In this document: one piece after another, positions 41,941-49,458 of the stretch
How the letters are laid out: every line of letters begins with the position of its first letter
Position numbering within the stretch: position 1 is the first letter of the stretch
Source of the DNA: Acidobacteriota bacterium
GTDB lineage: Bacteria > Actinomycetota > Acidimicrobiia > Acidimicrobiales > Acidimicrobilacustridaceae
Assembly: GCA_018969405.1 (NCBI GenBank)
Contig: JAGWYK010000004.1
Location: 1 to 64,000, forward strand
Reading direction: 5' to 3'
DNA length: 64,000 nucleotides
The notes under the pieces: generated by a model
Told to the model about the DNA's origin: nothing
Seen by the model: only the letters and a program-made list of their open reading frames with translations
The model's database searches: none
Translations under genes and position numbers: made by a program

Positions 41941-41969
41941 ATTCTCACACGGAACGGCGCTCCGGACAA
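41941..41969 (-). promoter_or_regulatory. sigma70-type promoter of the DUF3040 gene
   Basis: On the minus strand, TTGTCC (41969-41964), 17 bases, GAGAAT (41946-41941). The -10 is a weaker match, but spacing is optimal and the transcription start would be about 41934. Confidence 0.5.
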
Positions 41970-42080
41970 CGCGAATCCCTCACCCGCGGGTGGAACCCGC
42001 CGCCGACACCGGGGGTGGGGCCGGGGTGGACCGGGGCGAGGCCGGAGTGACGGTCGCCCTCAGGTGGGGGGACGGGTCGC

Positions 42081-43367
42081 TCAGTCCTGATCGGGACCCC
42101 ATTGCTGCTGGCCGCGGACCTTGGGTCGGACCCCCTCGGGACCGGCCACCGTCGCCGGACCGATGGCCCCCGCGCCGAACCGTTCGCGGATCTCGTCGAC
42201 GGTGCGGCTGGCGGTCTCCCAACCGGGACCCTCGACGGCCTCGTCGAGACGCAGCTGACGCGAACCCCGCGAGGACAGACCGCTGACCGACAGCCCGAGC
42301 AGGCGCACGCCCGGGGTCGGATCCACCTGCTCGAGCATGGTGCGGGCGCAGTGGAGCAGCGCCGGAGCGTCGTCCACGGCCACCTCGAGGGTGTGGGAGC
42401 GGGTGATGGTGTGGAAGTCGCCGAACTTCACCTTGAGCTGCACCGTGCGACCGACGACTCCCGAGGCTCGCAACCGGGAGGCCACCGCATCGCTGAAGGC
42501 CACCAGTTCGCGAACCAGGGTCTCCCGGCGATGGTGATCGTGGGCGAAGGTCTCCTCATGGCCGATCGACCGGACCCGTCGATCCGGCTCCACCTCCCGT
42601 TCGTCGCGTCCGTTGGCGAGATCGTGGAGGTGCCGGCCCTGGCTGCGACCGAGGGCGCCAGCCAGGTTGTCCACGGGCAGGTCCGCCAGGTCACCGACGG
42701 TGAGGACCCCGAGTCGGGAGAGACGGCCTAGGGTGGCCGGGCCCACTCCCCACAGCGCCTCGACTGGAAGAGGACGGAGGAAGGCCAGCGTCTCCGCCGG
42801 CTCCACCACCACGACCCCCGGACCGAACACCGGACCGTCGACCGAGGGGCGGGGCTTGGCGCGCTCGGAGGCCAGCTTCGCCACGAACTTGGTTCCGGCC
42901 ACCCCGACCGAGCAGGTGAGTCCCGTGCGTTCGAGCACGCGGTCGCGCAGGTGCCGGGCGATCGTGGGGGCCGGACCGAGGCTGCGCTGGGCTCCGGCCA
43001 CATCGAGGAAGGCCTCGTCGAGCGAGAGGGGTTCGACCCTGGGTGTGAACTCGGCGAACACCGCCATGACCTCGCGACTCACCTCCGCGTAGCGGTGGTG
43101 GCGTCCGGAAAGGAACACCGCGTGGGGACAGAGCCGACGGGCCATCGCCGAGGACATGGCGGAGTGCACACCGTGGGCCCGGGCCTCATAGGACGCGGCG
43201 GCGACCACCCCGCGATCGCCCGAGCCGCCCACCACCACCGGTCGACCGCGCAGCTCGGGATGTTCGAGCAGCTCGACCGACACGAAGAAGGCATCCATGT
43301 CGACATGCAGGATGGTGGCCTCGGGCCGCTCGAACGGACGCAGCTCGGTGATGAGCCGGTCGGTCAC
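42081..43367 (-). CDS. dinB: DNA polymerase IV DinB
   Basis: 428-residue Y-family translesion polymerase. The catalytic acidic residues lie in HVDMDAFFVSVE and SLDEAFLDVAG. The little-finger domain follows (AVASRLRASGVVGRTVQLKVKFGDFHTITRSHTL). The C-terminus ends GQQQWGPDQD, a Gln-rich tail where clamp-binding peptides often sit. GTG 43367 overlaps the Nudix stop by 4 bases (GTGA). It is the third gene of a ppm-nudix-dinB operon, pairing damage-tolerant synthesis with nucleotide-pool cleaning. Confidence 0.95.
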   Translation of the reverse strand: MTDRLITELRPFERPEATILHVDMDAFFVSVELLEHPELRGRPVVVGGSGDRGVVAAASYEARAHGVHSAMSSAMARRLCPHAVFLSGRHHRYAEVSREVMAVFAEFTPRVEPLSLDEAFLDVAGAQRSLGPAPTIARHLRDRVLERTGLTCSVGVAGTKFVAKLASERAKPRPSVDGPVFGPGVVVVEPAETLAFLRPLPVEALWGVGPATLGRLSRLGVLTVGDLADLPVDNLAGALGRSQGRHLHDLANGRDEREVEPDRRVRSIGHEETFAHDHHRRETLVRELVAFSDAVASRLRASGVVGRTVQLKVKFGDFHTITRSHTLEVAVDDAPALLHCARTMLEQVDPTPGVRLLGLSVSGLSSRGSRQLRLDEAVEGPGWETASRTVDEIRERFGAGAIGPATVAGPEGVRPKVRGQQQWGPDQD

Positions 43368-43849
43368 TCGCGCACGACCGTGAGATCGGACCCGACCACA
43401 CCATCGACCCGGTAGCGGAACTGCCGGGTCTCCACCCACCGATGGGTCAGCCACTCCGAGACCGGTTCGACCACCCACCGGGCGCCACCGGACAGCTGTG
43501 CGCCGCACTCGTCGGGATGGACCCACTGCGCATGGTCGACGATGCCATCGGGATCATCGATGAGGAGGTCGCCGACCCAGTGCTGGGCGCGATGCACCTG
43601 CACTCGCAGGTTCCATCCCATGTCGGGGGCGACGGCGATGATCTCGTAGAGGACATCGGACCAGTCGGTGACGCGCAGCCCGGTCTCCTCCTGCACCTCA
43701 CGGGTGAGGCCGTCGAGCACCGACTCGCCGGGATCGATAACGCCACCCGGTGGGCTCCAGTCGATCCGACCGTCGCGCCGCCGGTTGCGCACGAGCAGCA
43801 CGCCCAGCGGTCCTTCGACCACTGCGCCGCCGACGACCCAGTCACGCAT
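43364..43849 (-). CDS. Nudix hydrolase
   Basis: 161 residues. The Nudix box GGVIDPGESVLDGLTREVQEETGL is complete (G-x5-E-x7-REVxEETGL; not all residues quoted elsewhere), near residues 35-58. It hydrolyses a nucleoside diphosphate linked to another group. The rest of the fold is typical, with an aromatic C-terminus (EWLTHRWVETRQFRYRV). Neighbouring dinB suggests a MutT-like sanitising role, unproven. It lies 26 bases after the polyprenol-phosphate-mannose synthase gene. Confidence 0.92.
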   Translation of the reverse strand: MRDWVVGGAVVEGPLGVLLVRNRRRDGRIDWSPPGGVIDPGESVLDGLTREVQEETGLRVTDWSDVLYEIIAVAPDMGWNLRVQVHRAQHWVGDLLIDDPDGIVDHAQWVHPDECGAQLSGGARWVVEPVSEWLTHRWVETRQFRYRVDGVVGSDLTVVRE

Positions 43850-43875
43850 GGCCGGTCACTCCCGGGGGTTCCCGA

Positions 43876-44625
43876 TCAGGACGGCGCCGGTGCCGGCGAG
43901 GCGTTCCCGCGCCGCAGGAGGCGATCGCGCACGGCCCACCAGGTGACCAGGCCGAGGGCTTCGAACACGATGCGCCCGGACATCTTGGAGGTGCCGCGCT
44001 GACGATCGCTGAAGCGGATCGGGACCTCGACGATCCGACCGCCCCGGCGCATCACGTTGTAGGCCATCTCGATCTGGAAGCCGTAGCCGTCCGCGGTGAC
44101 CGCCGCCAGATCGATGGAGGAGAGGATGGGAGCGCCGTAGCAGCGGAACCCCGCCGTGGCGTCGCGGACGGGCAGTCCGAGGATGAGGCCGGCGTAGCGG
44201 TTACCGCCGCGGGAGAGCCATTCGCGGTGTCGGGGCCAGTTGGGGATGCTGCCTCCCGGGACGTAGCGCGACCCGATGGCGAGATCCGCGCCTGCGGCGA
44301 CCGCAGCGATGAGATCGGGAAGGGCGGCCGGGTCGTGCTGGAGATCGGAGTCCATCTCGATGAGGGCGTCGAAACCCTCGGCGAGGCCATGGGCGAACCC
44401 GGCGCGGTAGGCCGAGCCGAGACCGGATTTGCCGGCCCGCCGCATGACACGGACCTGACCGCCGTTGTCGGCCCCCCACCGCTCGGCCAGATCGGCGGTG
44501 CCGTCGGGGCTGCCGTCATCGACCACCAGCACCTCGGCGGCAGGAACCGCCGCCCGGACGCGATCGAGCACCTCACCGATGTTCTCGGCCTCGTTGTAGG
44601 TGGGGAGGATGACCAGCGACCTCAT
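43876..44625 (-). CDS. polyprenol-phosphate mannosyltransferase-like GT2 enzyme
   Basis: 249 residues of the dolichol-phosphate-mannose synthase group. PTYNEAENIGEVL starts the fold; VVDDGSPDGTADLAERWG and the DxD-type EMDSDLQHDP bind the nucleotide-sugar and metal, and DATAGFRCY with GYGFQIEMAY follow. FSDRQRGTSKMSGRIVFEAL is the usual C-terminal stretch. It would transfer mannose from GDP-mannose to a polyprenyl phosphate. No membrane domain is fused here. TACAGT lies 7 bases before the ATG. Confidence 0.9.
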   Translation of the reverse strand: MRSLVILPTYNEAENIGEVLDRVRAAVPAAEVLVVDDGSPDGTADLAERWGADNGGQVRVMRRAGKSGLGSAYRAGFAHGLAEGFDALIEMDSDLQHDPAALPDLIAAVAAGADLAIGSRYVPGGSIPNWPRHREWLSRGGNRYAGLILGLPVRDATAGFRCYGAPILSSIDLAAVTADGYGFQIEMAYNVMRRGGRIVEVPIRFSDRQRGTSKMSGRIVFEALGLVTWWAVRDRLLRRGNASPAPAPS

Positions 44626-44632
44626 CGGGTCA

Positions 44633-44638
44633 ACTGTA
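44633..44638 (-). promoter_or_regulatory. -10 hexamer TACAGT, leaderless-type start
   Basis: Minus-strand TACAGT, 7 bases, then ATG 44625. It is divergent from 44680-44685. Confidence 0.45.
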
Positions 44639-44679
44639 CGACCGCGCCGAGCCCGGCCACGACATCTCCCTTCGGGCCG

Positions 44680-44685
44680 TACGAT
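44680..44685 (+). promoter_or_regulatory. -10 hexamer TACGAT upstream of the membrane protein gene
   Basis: TACGAT ends 6 bases before GTG 44692. The spacer is GGGGAG, so this start could be leaderless or use a very close purine-rich site. Confidence 0.42.
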
Positions 44686-44691
44686 GGGGAG

Positions 44692-45075
44692 GTGGCAACT
44701 GCTCCCCCCTCACCTCCCCCCTCACCTCCCGCCTCACCCGAGCGACCCGGTGGCTCCGACTCTGCGCTCCCGTCGGTCGGTGCCCGCATCATCGCCTTCG
44801 TCGCCATCATCGTCGCCGGGATCGCCGGCGGGATCATCGGGTACGCCTTCGTCGACCTCCAGACCACCGGCGACTCCGCCGTACCGGCCGGCATCGGCGC
44901 ACTGATCGGTGCCGTGATCGCGGCGGTCGGCACGGCGGTCGTCGTCGTCCTCACCCTGCGGGCCATGGGCGAATGGCGCACGATCAAGGCACAGGATCCC
45001 GACGCCGAGGATCGTCGCTTCCCGAAGGGCGGTCGCGCCGCCATGGCGCGCCGACCCAGCACCCGCGTCCGCTGA
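44692..45075 (+). CDS. two-helix membrane protein of unknown function
   Basis: 127 residues: a Pro-rich N-terminus (PPSPPPSPPASPERP), two membrane helices (VGARIIAFVAIIVAGIAGGIIGYAFV and IGALIGAVIAAVGTAVVVVLTL) and a basic C-terminus (RRFPKGGRAAMARRPSTRVR). No catalytic motif. It may be an accessory or small-molecule channel-like protein; no family is recognised. It is followed after 1 base by the inositol-monophosphatase-family gene, so co-transcribed. GTG 44692 starts at the first Met-like codon after the divergent promoter. Confidence 0.78.
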   Translation: MATAPPSPPPSPPASPERPGGSDSALPSVGARIIAFVAIIVAGIAGGIIGYAFVDLQTTGDSAVPAGIGALIGAVIAAVGTAVVVVLTLRAMGEWRTIKAQDPDAEDRRFPKGGRAAMARRPSTRVR

Positions 45076-45076
45076 G

Positions 45077-45877
45077 ATGACCCATCCCGACCCGGCCACA
45101 CTGCTGGAGTCGGCCATCACCATCGCCGCCGAGGCCGCGGCGGTGCTGGTCGAGGGACTCTCCCGGACCCGCACCACCGTCGACACCAAGACCACCGTCA
45201 CCGACATGGTCACCGAGATGGACCGTGCCAGCGAGGCGCTGATCGTGGAGCGCATCCTCGGGGCCCGACCCGAGGACGGGATCCTGGGCGAGGAGGGCAC
45301 GGACCGTCCCGGCACCAGTGGGGTGCGCTGGATCGTCGATCCCATCGACGGCACCACCAACTATCTCTACGGCCACCCCGGGTTCTCGGTGTCGATCGCC
45401 GTCGAGGTCGCCGGCCGGGTCGTCGCCGGTGTCGTGCACGATCCGCTCCACGAGGAGGTCTTCACCGCCACCCTCGGCGGAGGCTCGTTCCGTGATGGCC
45501 GCCCCATCGGGGTCTCGACCGAGACCGACCTGAGTCGGGCGCTGGTGGCCACCGGCTTCTCCTACGAACCGGATCGTCGCCGCCGTCAGGCCCGCGTGCT
45601 CACCGAACTGCTGCCGCAGGTGCGCGACATCCGACGGATGGGCGCCGCCTCGGTGGATCTGTGCTCGGTGGCCTGCGGGCGGGTCGACGCCTACTACGAG
45701 CGCGGACTGCAGCCCTGGGACCATGCTGCCGGCGCCCTCATCGCCCGGGAGGCCGGTGCCCTCGTGGGCGATCTCGATGGAGGCGAGCCCGGCTTCGGGT
45801 TCTGTCTGGCCGCGCCCCCGGGACTGTTCGGACGACTCGTTCCGATCCTGCGCGACCTCGGAGCGGGCGAGGCGTGA
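45077..45877 (+). CDS. inositol monophosphatase family protein
   Basis: 266-residue lithium-sensitive-type phosphatase fold. Metal-site motifs are complete: EEGTDRP (the Glu-Glu pair), VDPIDGTTNYLYG (Asp-x-x-Asp), and WDHAAGALIAREAG. It should dephosphorylate inositol-1-phosphate or a related phosphate. The GT2 mannosyltransferase gene nearby and pimB'-like gene at 56-57 kb make phosphatidylinositol lipid synthesis a plausible context. Alternatives are fructose-1,6-bisphosphatase or histidinol phosphatase activity. The start is 1 base after the preceding stop. Confidence 0.9.
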   Translation: MTHPDPATLLESAITIAAEAAAVLVEGLSRTRTTVDTKTTVTDMVTEMDRASEALIVERILGARPEDGILGEEGTDRPGTSGVRWIVDPIDGTTNYLYGHPGFSVSIAVEVAGRVVAGVVHDPLHEEVFTATLGGGSFRDGRPIGVSTETDLSRALVATGFSYEPDRRRRQARVLTELLPQVRDIRRMGAASVDLCSVACGRVDAYYERGLQPWDHAAGALIAREAGALVGDLDGGEPGFGFCLAAPPGLFGRLVPILRDLGAGEA

Positions 45878-45879
45878 GC

Positions 45880-45899
45880 GCAGGTCGTCCGCAGGTCGT
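45880..45899 (+). promoter_or_regulatory. direct repeat GCAGGTCGT with 11-bp spacing
   Basis: GCAGGTCGT at 45880-45888 and again at 45891-45899, starting just after the phosphatase stop and about 80 bases before the response-regulator ATG. OmpR-family regulators bind direct repeats with this periodicity, so it is a candidate autoregulatory site. Confidence 0.4.
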
Positions 45900-45979
45900 A
45901 TCCGACCCGACGCCCGCCGAGAGGGATCGACGCGGATTGACCACCGCGTGCCCCCATCTTCGGGGATGATGGAGACGCT

Positions 45980-46660
45980 ATGGGCACCCGCATCCTGACT
46001 GTCGAGGACGACGAACGAATCCGCACCGCGGTGCGCATGGCCCTCGAGGACGAGGGCTGGGTGGTCGAGGAGGCCGACACCGGCGAGGAGGCGCTCCAGG
46101 CCTTCACCCGCCAACCGGCCGATGTCGTGCTCATCGACATCATGCTCCCGGGCATCGACGGCTTCGACGTCTGCCGGTCGATCCGACGGGTCAGCGATGT
46201 CCCGATCGTGATGGTGACCGCTCGGGCCGACACCCACGACGTCGTCGCCGGACTCGAGGCCGGGGCCGACGACTACCTCACCAAACCGTTCGCCCCCAAG
46301 GAGCTCTCGGCGCGCATCCGAGCACTGCTGCGCCGGGCCCGTCCGGCCGAGGTCGGCGTCACCCACCTGCGTTTCGGCGATCTGGAGATCATCCCCGATG
46401 AGGGCGTGGTGCTGCGCGAAGGCGTCGAACTGCACCTCACCAAGACCGAGTTCCGGCTGCTCGTCGAACTCGCATCAGCCCCGGGACGCATCTTCAGCCG
46501 TGAGTCGCTGCTCGAGAAGATCTGGAGCTACGGCTACTTCGGCGACGGCCGTCTGGTCGATGTGCACGTGCGTCGGCTGCGCATGAAGGTCGAGCGCGAT
46601 CCCGCCAACCCGCGCCATGTCATCACCGTGCGCGGACTCGGATACAAGCTGCAACCGTGA
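45980..46660 (+). CDS. OmpR-family response regulator
   Basis: 226 residues: a receiver domain (acidic pocket Glu9/Asp10/Asp11, phosphoacceptor Asp53 in LIDIMLPG, Thr80, Lys102 in YLTKPF) and a winged-helix DNA-binding domain (HLTKTEFRLLVELASAPGRIFSRESLLEKIW, then VDVHVRRLRMKVE). It forms a two-component system with the overlapping kinase gene. The target genes are unknown. A GGAG Shine-Dalgarno lies 5 bases before the ATG. Confidence 0.95.
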   Translation: MGTRILTVEDDERIRTAVRMALEDEGWVVEEADTGEEALQAFTRQPADVVLIDIMLPGIDGFDVCRSIRRVSDVPIVMVTARADTHDVVAGLEAGADDYLTKPFAPKELSARIRALLRRARPAEVGVTHLRFGDLEIIPDEGVVLREGVELHLTKTEFRLLVELASAPGRIFSRESLLEKIWSYGYFGDGRLVDVHVRRLRMKVERDPANPRHVITVRGLGYKLQP

Positions 46661-48162
46661 CGTCCCCCGACATCCGGCCGGTGCAGGCCCGGACCCGTCC
46701 GCGGCGGCGCACCCGGATCATCGCCCCGGTCCGCCGGCGCTTCGGGCTGCGCACCCGACTCACCCTCACCTTCGGACTCGGCGCCGCCGCGCTCTCGGCG
46801 GTGCTGTCGGTGATCACCTTCGGCCTCACCCGCGAGAACCTCATCAGCCAGCGCGAGCGCAATGCGGTGGATCGCGCCGCCGCCGATGCCGCCCGGCTCC
46901 CGGTGCAGCTCCCCGACGATCCCACCTCGCTCGAGCTCGAGCAGTTCCTGCGCGAACTCCCCCTGACCGACGATTCCTCTGCGGCGATCGCCTTCGGCGA
47001 CACCTGGTACTCGATCCCCGGAACCGCACTGGCGGAGTCCTCGGTGCCCGAGTCCATGCGCAGCGCCGTGTCCGACGGCGATGCCATGAAGATGCGGGTC
47101 GACATCGACGGTGTCACCTCGCTCGTGCTCGGCGTCCCTGTGCCCGCCCTGCCGGCCGAGTACTACGAGGCGGTCTCGCTGGCCGATCTCCAGCGCACCC
47201 TCGACCGACTCGGTCTCACGCTCATCATCGCTTCGGTCCTCACCACCATCGGGGGCGGTCTCGTGGGCTACTGGGCCAGTCGCCGGGTGTTCGCTCCGCT
47301 GCTGGATGTCGGCACCGCGGCCGAGGCCATCGCCGGGGGCCGCCTCGACACCCGCCTGCCGGTCGGGGGCGACTCCGATCTCGACCTCATCGCCAATCCG
47401 TTCAACGAGATGGCCCAGGCCCTCGAGGACCGCATCGACCGCGACGCCCGATTCGCCTCCGAGGTCAGCCATGAGCTGCGCTCCCCCCTCATGACCATCG
47501 CGGCGACCGTCGAGGTGCTCGAGAACTCCCGCGAGGAACTGCCCGAGCGGGCCCAGACCGCGCTGGCGCTGCTCGCCGCCGACGTCGATCGCCTCCAGCA
47601 GCTCGTCGAGGACCTCCTCGAGATCTCCCGGTTCGACGTGGGCGCGATCAAGCTGCATCTCGAGGAGGTCCGGGCCGTCGAGATGGTCATCCAGGCCGTG
47701 CGCTTCCTCGGGGGCGGCGGTGTCCCGGTGCATTTCGATCCCGAGGTCGTCGACGTGGTGGTGCGGGTCGACAAACGGCGCATCGGTCGGGTCATCGCGA
47801 ATCTGCTCGACAACGCTGAGCGCTACGCCGGCGGCGCCACCACCATCACCATCCAGCAGGTCGAGGATCGGGTGCAGATCTCGGTGGAGGACCGTGGCAA
47901 CGGCGTGCCCTACGAGGAGCGGGACATCATCTTCGACCGGTTCTCCCGGGGCGCCGAGGGCGGCAACCGCTCGAACGACAGCGGAGTCGGACTCGGTCTC
48001 GCCCTGGTCGATGAGCACGTGCGACTGCATGGTGGTCGCGTGTGGGTCGATGATCGTTTCGACGGCGACATCGGGGCCCGGTTCGTGGTCGAGCTCCCGA
48101 TCATCGAGCAGCAGAGCGATGTGACCGCCGAGGTGATCACCGAGGCGCCCCCGGCGACCTGA
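46657..48162 (+). CDS. sensor histidine kinase
   Basis: 501-residue membrane sensor. TM1 is about 36-57; an extracytoplasmic domain of about 130 residues; TM2 about 188-208 (LIIASVLTTIGGGLVGYWAS). HAMP follows, then the dimerisation helix with phosphoacceptor His272 (FASEVSHELRSPLM) and the ATP domain (RVIANLLDNAERYAGG, SGVGLGLALVDEHV). The architecture resembles actinobacterial MtrB/PrrB-type kinases; the signal is unknown. GTG 46657 overlaps the regulator stop (GTGA). Its stop is 15 bases from the convergent acyl-CoA dehydrogenase stop. Confidence 0.94.
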   Translation: MTSPDIRPVQARTRPRRRTRIIAPVRRRFGLRTRLTLTFGLGAAALSAVLSVITFGLTRENLISQRERNAVDRAAADAARLPVQLPDDPTSLELEQFLRELPLTDDSSAAIAFGDTWYSIPGTALAESSVPESMRSAVSDGDAMKMRVDIDGVTSLVLGVPVPALPAEYYEAVSLADLQRTLDRLGLTLIIASVLTTIGGGLVGYWASRRVFAPLLDVGTAAEAIAGGRLDTRLPVGGDSDLDLIANPFNEMAQALEDRIDRDARFASEVSHELRSPLMTIAATVEVLENSREELPERAQTALALLAADVDRLQQLVEDLLEISRFDVGAIKLHLEEVRAVEMVIQAVRFLGGGGVPVHFDPEVVDVVVRVDKRRIGRVIANLLDNAERYAGGATTITIQQVEDRVQISVEDRGNGVPYEERDIIFDRFSRGAEGGNRSNDSGVGLGLALVDEHVRLHGGRVWVDDRFDGDIGARFVVELPIIEQQSDVTAEVITEAPPAT

Positions 48163-48176
48163 CCAGCTGTGCCGGA

Positions 48177-49412
48177 TCAGATCGGGAGATCGCCGGTGGC
48201 GGCCCGGGTCGAGCCGTGATCGCGATAGGCCGAGATGGTGCGCTGGGCGATGCGCATCTGGTGGATCTCATCGGCGCCGTCGGCGAATCGGGCCCATCGG
48301 GCCTGCTGGTACATGTGGGCCAGGGGCGTGTCGGTCGAGTACCCGAGCGCACCGTGGACCTGGATGGATCGGTCGATGATGCGGTTGAGGGAGTTGGCCA
48401 CGAAATGCTTGGCCATCGACACCTCGGCGGTGAAGTCCTCACCGCGATCGATCTTGTAGGCGGCGTGCAGCACCATGAGCTTGCACTGGTAGAGCTCCAT
48501 CGCCGAATCCGCGATCAGCCACTGCACGCCCTGCTTCTCGGCGAGGATCGAGCCGTGGGAGTACCGCGACAGTGAGCGATCGACCATCATGTCCAGCGCC
48601 ACCTCGGCCTGGGCGATCCACCGCATGCAGTGGGCGAGACGGGCCGGACCGAGTCGGTACTGCCCGAGCCGATGACCCTGACCGCGACCACCGAGCATGT
48701 TCGCGGCCGGGATGCGCAGGTCCTCGATACGGATCTCGGAGTGTCCGGTGGAGCCGTGCATGGTCTCGATCTGACGCACCTCGGTCCAGCCCTCGGAGGG
48801 GATGTCGACGATGAACGCGGTGTTGGCGGCCTGCGGAAGATCGGGATCGTCCTCGGTACGGGCGATGAGGATGGCGAAGTTGGCGCGATGCGCATTGGAG
48901 ATGAACCACTTGTGCCCGTTGGCGACCCACTCCTCACCGTCCTGCACGGCGTTGGTGCGGATCAACGTGGGGTCGGAACCGGCGACCTCCGGTTCGGTCA
49001 TGGCGAAGCAGGACCACAGCCGCCCTTCGCACAACGGCCGGAGGTAGGTCTCCTTCTGCTCCTCGGTGCCCCAGTGGAGCAGGGTGTGCATGTTGCCCTC
49101 ATCGGGGGCCTGGCAGTTGAGCACCCACGGACCGAGCCGGGTGCGGCCCGACTCGGCCTGCACCATGGCGAGTTCGACATGACCGAGACCCATGCCGCCC
49201 CACTCGGCGGGCATGTGCGGGAGCCACAGGCCGCGCTCCTGGGCCTGTCGCCGCAGTTCGATGAGTTCGGTGACATAGGCCCGACGGTCGGTCTCGGCCA
49301 CCCGATCGGCCTCGAGCCGGGCTTCGGTGGGCGCCACGACCTCGGCGATGAACGTCCGCACCTCGGCACGGATCGTCTCGAGTTCGGGCGAGAGGCTGAA
49401 GTCGATGCTCAT
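48177..49412 (-). CDS. acyl-CoA dehydrogenase
   Basis: 411-residue FAD enzyme. FAMTEPEVAGSDPTLI is the acyl-CoA/FAD motif, followed by WVANGHKWFISNA; the C-terminal helical domain has RDGADEI-like FADGADEIHQMRIAQRTI. The catalytic base position (Glu) is plausible in the GYSTDTPLAHMYQQARWARFADG region but not certain. It oxidises an acyl-CoA; large long/branched-chain types and steroid-type dehydrogenases cannot be separated. ATG 49412 has CAGACT 6 bases upstream. It is divergent from glpK (46 bases). Confidence 0.93.
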   Translation of the reverse strand: MSIDFSLSPELETIRAEVRTFIAEVVAPTEARLEADRVAETDRRAYVTELIELRRQAQERGLWLPHMPAEWGGMGLGHVELAMVQAESGRTRLGPWVLNCQAPDEGNMHTLLHWGTEEQKETYLRPLCEGRLWSCFAMTEPEVAGSDPTLIRTNAVQDGEEWVANGHKWFISNAHRANFAILIARTEDDPDLPQAANTAFIVDIPSEGWTEVRQIETMHGSTGHSEIRIEDLRIPAANMLGGRGQGHRLGQYRLGPARLAHCMRWIAQAEVALDMMVDRSLSRYSHGSILAEKQGVQWLIADSAMELYQCKLMVLHAAYKIDRGEDFTAEVSMAKHFVANSLNRIIDRSIQVHGALGYSTDTPLAHMYQQARWARFADGADEIHQMRIAQRTISAYRDHGSTRAATGDLPI

Positions 49413-49444
49413 GGGTCCAGTCTGCCCCAGCGCGACGGTCGCCG

Positions 49445-49450
49445 TAGTGT
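49445..49450 (+). promoter_or_regulatory. -10 hexamer TAGTGT, leaderless-type start of glpK
   Basis: TAGTGT ends 8 bases before ATG 49459. Confidence 0.4.
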
Positions 49451-49458
49451 GCAGGTCC

